Shown here: one piece after another, positions 19,801-22,665 of the stretch | How the letters are laid out: each line of letters starts with the position of its first letter | Position numbering within the stretch: the stretch's first letter is position 1 | IMG/VR virus record: IMGVR_UViG_3300030098_002945 | Span: 1-22,665 of that record | Direction: 5' to 3' (one strand) | Length of the DNA stretch: 22,665 nucleotides | Source of the DNA: a virus | Notes under the pieces: generated by a model | Told to the model about the DNA's origin: nothing | What the model saw: only the letters and a program-made list of their open reading frames with translations | The model's database searches: none | Position numbers and translations under genes: made by a program

Positions 19801-22665
19801 TTTTGCAATCTTTTAAGTTTGGAAATAGTTTTATCTTTATCTACTATAAGGTCTCCAACATTATCATCAATAGTAATTACACCACCTAAAGATCCTGAGT
19901 CATCTTTATATAAACCAACAATTTCTCCAGAATCCTGACCATCTATTGTTAGCTTGTTGTTTGAGTCTACACCCACATTCGCACCTTCATACTTAAGGCC
20001 AACAGTCCCCATTCTCATGTTACCTCTCTTAACACCTTTAATTTTTATACCTCTCCCCTTTCCTTCTGGTTTAATTATAAAGTTTCCATTTTTATCTTTT
20101 CCAAGTATACCTCTCTTACCTTTATAAGAAACTCTCTTGCCTATATTTTGATTGAGGGTTGTTTTTTCTGATTCTGTTGCAACCTGTTCAGTATCTTCTC
20201 CAATACCTTCACCTTCAGTTCCTCTGGCAGTTCTTCCAGCCTCTGTTCCAGTTGCAGTGGTAGTTGTTGTTTCATCTTTTTTAACTTTTAAGTTACTAAT
20301 ATCCTTTTCTATTCTTTTGTAAAGGGTTAATTTCTTTTTATCTACATCTGTCATTTTATCTGGATCCATGCTATCCAGTCTTTTTATATCGTTTTGCAAT
20401 GCAGTTAGATACATTTTTTGCTGACTTTCTGTTGTGATTTTACCACCAGACAATTGTCTTATAATAGCTTTAGCCCCTTCAGGTATGTCCTCAGACTTAG
20501 CAAAACCTCTAATATAATTATTAACTGCATCATCATTCTTTATAGCAAGGTCACTCATAACCTTTATTGGGTCAGCTCCTTTAAGTATTTTGTCCATAGA
20601 GCTGTTATAGTCTTTTAATCTACTTTTCATCATCTCTGCCTGAACAGGATCAAGAGAACCTTGAAGTGCTTCAGCATTTTTCCTAGCTTCTATAAGATTT
20701 AAAAGTTCTCTTTTAGACAAGTCATTATCGTACAGTTGATTGTCACCAACTAAATTATCTAATTCTCCAAAAAGGTTAGTTAGATTGTCTTTTAATTTTT
20801 TAGCATCAGTATTTGTGAATTTTTTGTCAGGGCTAATATTTTTACCAACCATGTTATCTATGTATGAAAAAATATCTGCCTCACCACCTTTAGACTTATA
20901 GTTATTATACGATGTCAATAAAGCATCTTTATATAAATCACTTTCTATATAATCTCTACTTGTGTTTCTATTGGAAACAAAGGTTGTTCCTCCCCCAAGT
21001 ATAGCACCAATAAAAAACTCTTCAGCAGAAGCTCTAGTAAGTCCTTCTGTCTCAAAGTTATATTCACGATAATAATTATCTTTTAAAGCTTCGACACCTT
21101 GACTTTGAAGAACCTCTTCAGAGCCCTCCATGACACCATAGAAGGCAGTATTTCTTATAGTGTTTTTTCTAATTATATCAGTTACTGCTTCTTTTTTTGT
21201 AGTTTTAGTGAGTGCATCAAAAACCTTATCAGTAGCTAATTTTTTAGTACCTGGACTAAGCATACCAAAATCAGGTGTAAGAATTTCTACTGCTGAAACT
21301 ATAGCAGTTGCTTCGTTAGCAAATCTAGAAGCGTCTCCAGGTAGCATACCTTGATTTATTGCTTCTTCTTTAAAACCATGGTACATTCTTAAATTTGTAG
21401 CACCATATAGACCACCTGTAAAAGCATATCTTTGAGCCTTAAGTCCAGCACCAAAAGCTTTTGCTCTACCTCTAGTCAACCAAGCAAGTCCCATGTCTAT
21501 AGCAAAACCTCCACCTGCATGCATGACATTGTAAAGTGTATTCCCCCACTGGTAACTTTCTTCTATTGGATATGATTCTTGATTTTTGTTATATTCTTCT
21601 ACTATTTCTTTGTATGCATCTGTGCCATTTTCAACCTTTAAGCCATCGCTATTTAATATGTGTTTTATTTTTCCTTTATCATCAAAATAAACTGAATTTC
21701 CATTCACTTTTGATGAATAAACCTTACCCAAAGCTTCAGCATTATTAAGAGCAGTTGGCTTTGCAATATTAAATGGAGATGTCTCCCATGCGTCAGCAAC
21801 TTCTTTTGCCACCATGTCTGTCCAGTCAAATTCATTTTCATAAGAAAATATACTCTTTATTTGTTCAGGTGTACTAGAAATACCTTTTAAAAGATTCCCA
21901 GTTAAGTCAGATCCAAGTTGAGCCAAAACAAAAGCTGGCACCTCAGACCAATTCATTTCGTTCCAAGTTTTGTCCACAATTTCTTGTCTCTTTTTTATTT
22001 TATTATAGTGAGATTGCCACACTTCATTTTCTTTAACAGCGTTAAGATATTTCACTGTTTCGTTAAATCCTTTAGATAAATTATTTATAGTATCTATATT
22101 AGGGTTTTCTTCAAATAACTTGTTTTGCTCATTTAAAAGATTTTTATACGTTCCATTATATTGTTCATTATAACCCTTAACTAAATTATTATAATCCTCT
22201 ATATCTTTTTCAGACATATACCTTGTGTCAACAAAACCATATGCAGTTTTAGGATAGGAGTTTATTAACTTTTGCTGTTTGGTTAGCCAATCTTCTATTA
22301 AAGAAAGCTTCTTTCCAAACTCTATAGTTTTCTCATTAAAATCTTTTGGTATAGTTTTTTCTAAATTGGTTAATATGCTGTTTTTTTTACTTAAAACAAA
22401 CTCTCCCATTTCGTTTTTAAGCTGTTGCTCTAAAAGTTCTTTTTTATCTCCCTCATCTTTTGTATCTATCTCTTGCTGAAGGTAGTTAAATCTAATTGGG
22501 TTAAACTCCTTATAAAGTTCTTTAATCTTAGTGTCATTAATCTCGTTAAAATAATCAGGGTTTTCCCTAGATAATTTTATCATTTTAGGTATAGCAGAGT
22601 TATTTGCTATCAAAGGATTTCTACCCTGTGAATCTTCAGGGGATATAACAATACCTGTTTCTGTG
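13896..22665 (-). CDS. Giant polyvalent/ejection-type virion protein (5' partial)
   Basis: The frame is open to the right edge; at 22613 it merely passes a TTG codon, so the N-terminus lies outside. At least 2,922 residues. Numbering from 22613: Gly/Ala-rich hydrophobic segments near 365-395 and 530-541; a Thr/Gly/Glu low-complexity linker near 780-820; a small SH3/KOW-like beta segment near 824-865 (GKRVSYKGKRGILGKD); a metallopeptidase-like domain with LFHEAAHPF (HEAAH 1147-1151) and a possible third ligand in AEALAEF (Glu1227 or 1231); another beta segment near 1351-1405; a coiled coil near 1921-2040; and a C-terminal domain from about 2280 (WSPKTHVRNFFGN, W2292) with hydrophobic stretch 2500-2530. 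Large polyvalent phage proteins mix such domains and are injected with DNA to disarm host defences or aid entry. That role is inferred. Confidence 0.85.
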   Translation of the reverse strand, partial: TETGIVISPEDSQGRNPLIANNSAIPKMIKLSRENPDYFNEINDTKIKELYKEFNPIRFNYLQQEIDTKDEGDKKELLEQQLKNEMGEFVLSKKNSILTNLEKTIPKDFNEKTIEFGKKLSLIEDWLTKQQKLINSYPKTAYGFVDTRYMSEKDIEDYNNLVKGYNEQYNGTYKNLLNEQNKLFEENPNIDTINNLSKGFNETVKYLNAVKENEVWQSHYNKIKKRQEIVDKTWNEMNWSEVPAFVLAQLGSDLTGNLLKGISSTPEQIKSIFSYENEFDWTDMVAKEVADAWETSPFNIAKPTALNNAEALGKVYSSKVNGNSVYFDDKGKIKHILNSDGLKVENGTDAYKEIVEEYNKNQESYPIEESYQWGNTLYNVMHAGGGFAIDMGLAWLTRGRAKAFGAGLKAQRYAFTGGLYGATNLRMYHGFKEEAINQGMLPGDASRFANEATAIVSAVEILTPDFGMLSPGTKKLATDKVFDALTKTTKKEAVTDIIRKNTIRNTAFYGVMEGSEEVLQSQGVEALKDNYYREYNFETEGLTRASAEEFFIGAILGGGTTFVSNRNTSRDYIESDLYKDALLTSYNNYKSKGGEADIFSYIDNMVGKNISPDKKFTNTDAKKLKDNLTNLFGELDNLVGDNQLYDNDLSKRELLNLIEARKNAEALQGSLDPVQAEMMKSRLKDYNSSMDKILKGADPIKVMSDLAIKNDDAVNNYIRGFAKSEDIPEGAKAIIRQLSGGKITTESQQKMYLTALQNDIKRLDSMDPDKMTDVDKKKLTLYKRIEKDISNLKVKKDETTTTTATGTEAGRTARGTEGEGIGEDTEQVATESEKTTLNQNIGKRVSYKGKRGILGKDKNGNFIIKPEGKGRGIKIKGVKRGNMRMGTVGLKYEGANVGVDSNNKLTIDGQDSGEIVGLYKDDSGSLGGVITIDDNVGDLIVDKDKTISKLKRLQKRRNEGKISQREFLNKVNEIQGLNVLTDSDVKFNAAATKLTNDIVNQGGIDVITMEDVEQMIEEAISELGQEYETKSQKSKQEKSNQSKRDKKENIKDDKRSTKPLFDSREGTDIDSLIEEYDKLEGAEYKAKARILRQAKNLFQSQGQNIIIHQDTASEVEYFINQGKSPTEAMYLAMGGNGFNLESGLGNEATMHVNFELANDNTLFHEAAHPFVTSIFEAAKQGNKNAKKLVDSIETTLPKEYLDFGYNPRAGYAKNKDGKVPLDKNGNVDRKKVTNKYDSNGPLAEALAEFLADAGLKKFDDNQSNLNKAISYAKSTINSILGIETDNPVNISLEELSNLTNIDDVAQIFKESTSRGMTVNEKARGEVKPTIKKQVDNSTPGEVIAENVTITSVDSDIGQNVSPTSVDNVERTFEEGDVIRADRGDYEGQTFTVIAADKALTGLVKSPTGLEMEFKGGMYFPYAFKGYAWAVDGTQVGTKLINAAKKTDGRVAIMIQADAGINGSLLMSQYIINEFQNVIDNKIASKKDVLEFINGKLNNTKIRSAIDKRNLLGKRKGIKSLDEIIPIFEKLDFGSRAKFVQQIVKAKDSTLSKFNLPGENKILEYVNDPDLKGVRKASVVSMVQIDVNDPNVIVDTKSSDYDGPIHESYRYLVKGSPIAVLNKSIPIEELVEEYKKDQYYKQGKYDTNLTLYSAGRQMPEVKFQTYGDDGFSSLDSSLEFTDIISGTPKQWIKEIKRVGDRNTLNELKFIGMRDFLKSVERSYADGLIPKAAIQDYISMNNTSIDIEENTMRISNPMFELSNVNFEDITNEDGERVLLIRDIKAPNREMMSNTPPTIRTLIKFASDNNYDTIAFENGSSFKGAKSEFFDSVVPEVMNDIISDINPSQGIVLTDVDNNGYVSIDITNSITSLSEDMSNPSSKAQVFDNKDKLFYTTNPKFQKFNRINSFKEFLNREVLPKGNIPESVFEMGVQAKSNIDAEKFELKKLIDRFRNIVERNQKGENPISLKEINDALTDPTAKIKSLNSELSMYESDLETLDRGGKSYAAGIVLEKIRNVEKTIKQLKDGHAGRATIKDLDSDPELQDLVKKVRRKIDSLSNKLKSVVTDGLGVVIDDNLGIYINRQYRIFNDTEYRDKMRNLIESMINEKVSTGKIKESIEGFEKEYNIIQSAMNLFSEKYKQYLQNQGLPSDEITEEKVLRFVSQLFLDNDSRDDFVKSVLKTRNINTNIFTTRKEIPDAIKDLYSPIENPVYNITNSITKMVDEYENLNFKAKTVEALNGILIFDDSNIPVGSDGDRYRNNKFTLKFNNKTYYTTKEIKEFIEGEELNYGKIMTLAQGLNGVLKLGKTVWSPKTHVRNFFGNMYFASINGHVPGSNFFESWKVMQNLFDSSTTQEREDMFATMIRAGIIDSVYADELKAILKESNLGKLGSELFENNVDVDAIKKKKPGLRKILNDFVNKAYLFEDVVWKGAGFLNEVQVYLDAGYTREQALKEASENIRGGYTTYSMVPKVGKRLRRSLFVSDFVSFPAEVVRTSVNAILIAKKQLMSGNPVLMTQGAKRLFGIGFAGYAMPHAFTLLAGTWATALEFIKNLFDDEPEEGENELMNWKLMNGKQDKVGGWEFFESLSDYYEVKKFDDWEKTGLDDMDRDKMIQLFLPPWMKYGDVKLVSAQSNENGDFDGTMYVWNSTDNMSDGIFREFVNSIFNPPEDDPSFDTKIFNDVLHTTLDPFISPSMMTQLILETGRNKKKSGASIWDEDDIGRDKFTKWLSYTLKAGAPGFATQVYDLLESWQPDTFLSEDELKYMKKSFLHEAMSFTGNRFSRFNIQENFKYGVKEVITNLNNTKPREKEEVNVFNRVKRQMEYLDKLYLYSEFFGIETEGVKKALIKSMEDKFNRSETNRDNIILQYYPGYNSNDELYMFLNRDRVSQPDFETWSKSNDWAEILKPWQTEQVQDIREKELSN

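Noticed and set aside
13896-22665. N4-like virion RNA polymerase
   Set aside because: The size fits, but I could not see single-subunit polymerase motifs or a DxDGD-type metal site. The HEAAH site and C-terminal region fit a polyvalent protein better.
1-22665. tRNA genes, CRISPR arrays, transposases, integrase and diversity-generating retroelement
   Set aside because: I looked for cloverleaf T-loop sequences, regularly spaced repeats, and transposase, recombinase or reverse-transcriptase motifs, and saw none.

Overview
The window looks like part of the genome of a tailed phage (or closely related prophage) of a Bacteroidota host, most likely a flavobacterium. The reasons are: strongly AT-rich DNA; promoters of the Bacteroidota type (TTTG-N19-TAnnTTTG); start codons preceded by A/T-rich sequence such as AAAATTATG or AACTATG instead of a Shine-Dalgarno; dense packing with many ATGA or 8-20 bp overlaps; and phage-specific genes (holin, replicative helicase, exonuclease/annealing pair, ArdC antirestriction protein, giant virion-type protein). 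Both edges cut through genes.

Plus strand, 1-4954: the 3' part of an ArdC-type antirestriction protein, then about 15 very small, mostly acidic proteins of unknown function, including a 46-residue Cys4 protein and two single-pass membrane peptides. This has the look of an early, host-takeover or counter-defence accessory region. Two good promoters lie in it (1966-1996 and 3346-3376), plus several structured RNA segments.

Plus strand, 4951-9838: the DNA replication and recombination block. In order: a DnaA-domain-IV-like DNA-binding protein, a probable single-strand annealing protein, a PD-(D/E)XK exonuclease, a small HTH regulator, an SSB-like protein ending in DDLPF, a probable helicase loader, a DnaB-type helicase, a probable PD-(D/E)XK nuclease and a conserved phage protein. 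Plus strand, 9835-12254: small unknowns, a secreted protein with a signal peptide, a T7-endonuclease-I-like/DUF1064-like nuclease, a 3TM-type holin, a coiled-coil protein and a basic peptide.

Minus strand, 12251-22665, converging on the plus-strand block: a giant protein of more than 2,920 residues (open at the right edge) with a metallopeptidase-like HEAAH site and a C-terminus like large polyvalent phage proteins; then a DUF5675 protein; then an overlapping set of two HNH-type proteins and a Cys-rich zinc protein; and finally a small reading frame that seems to have lost one base at its start.

The most interesting signal is regulatory. The 9-mer GTTAATAAC (palindromic around its central base) occurs in tandem pairs upstream of three promoter candidates, two on the plus and one on the minus strand. 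Each pair touches the 3' end of the preceding gene and sits 36, 37 or 47 bp before the -7 element. This looks like a phage-wide operator. A second recurring signal is a family of G-run/C-run stem-loops without a U-tract placed just before gene starts.
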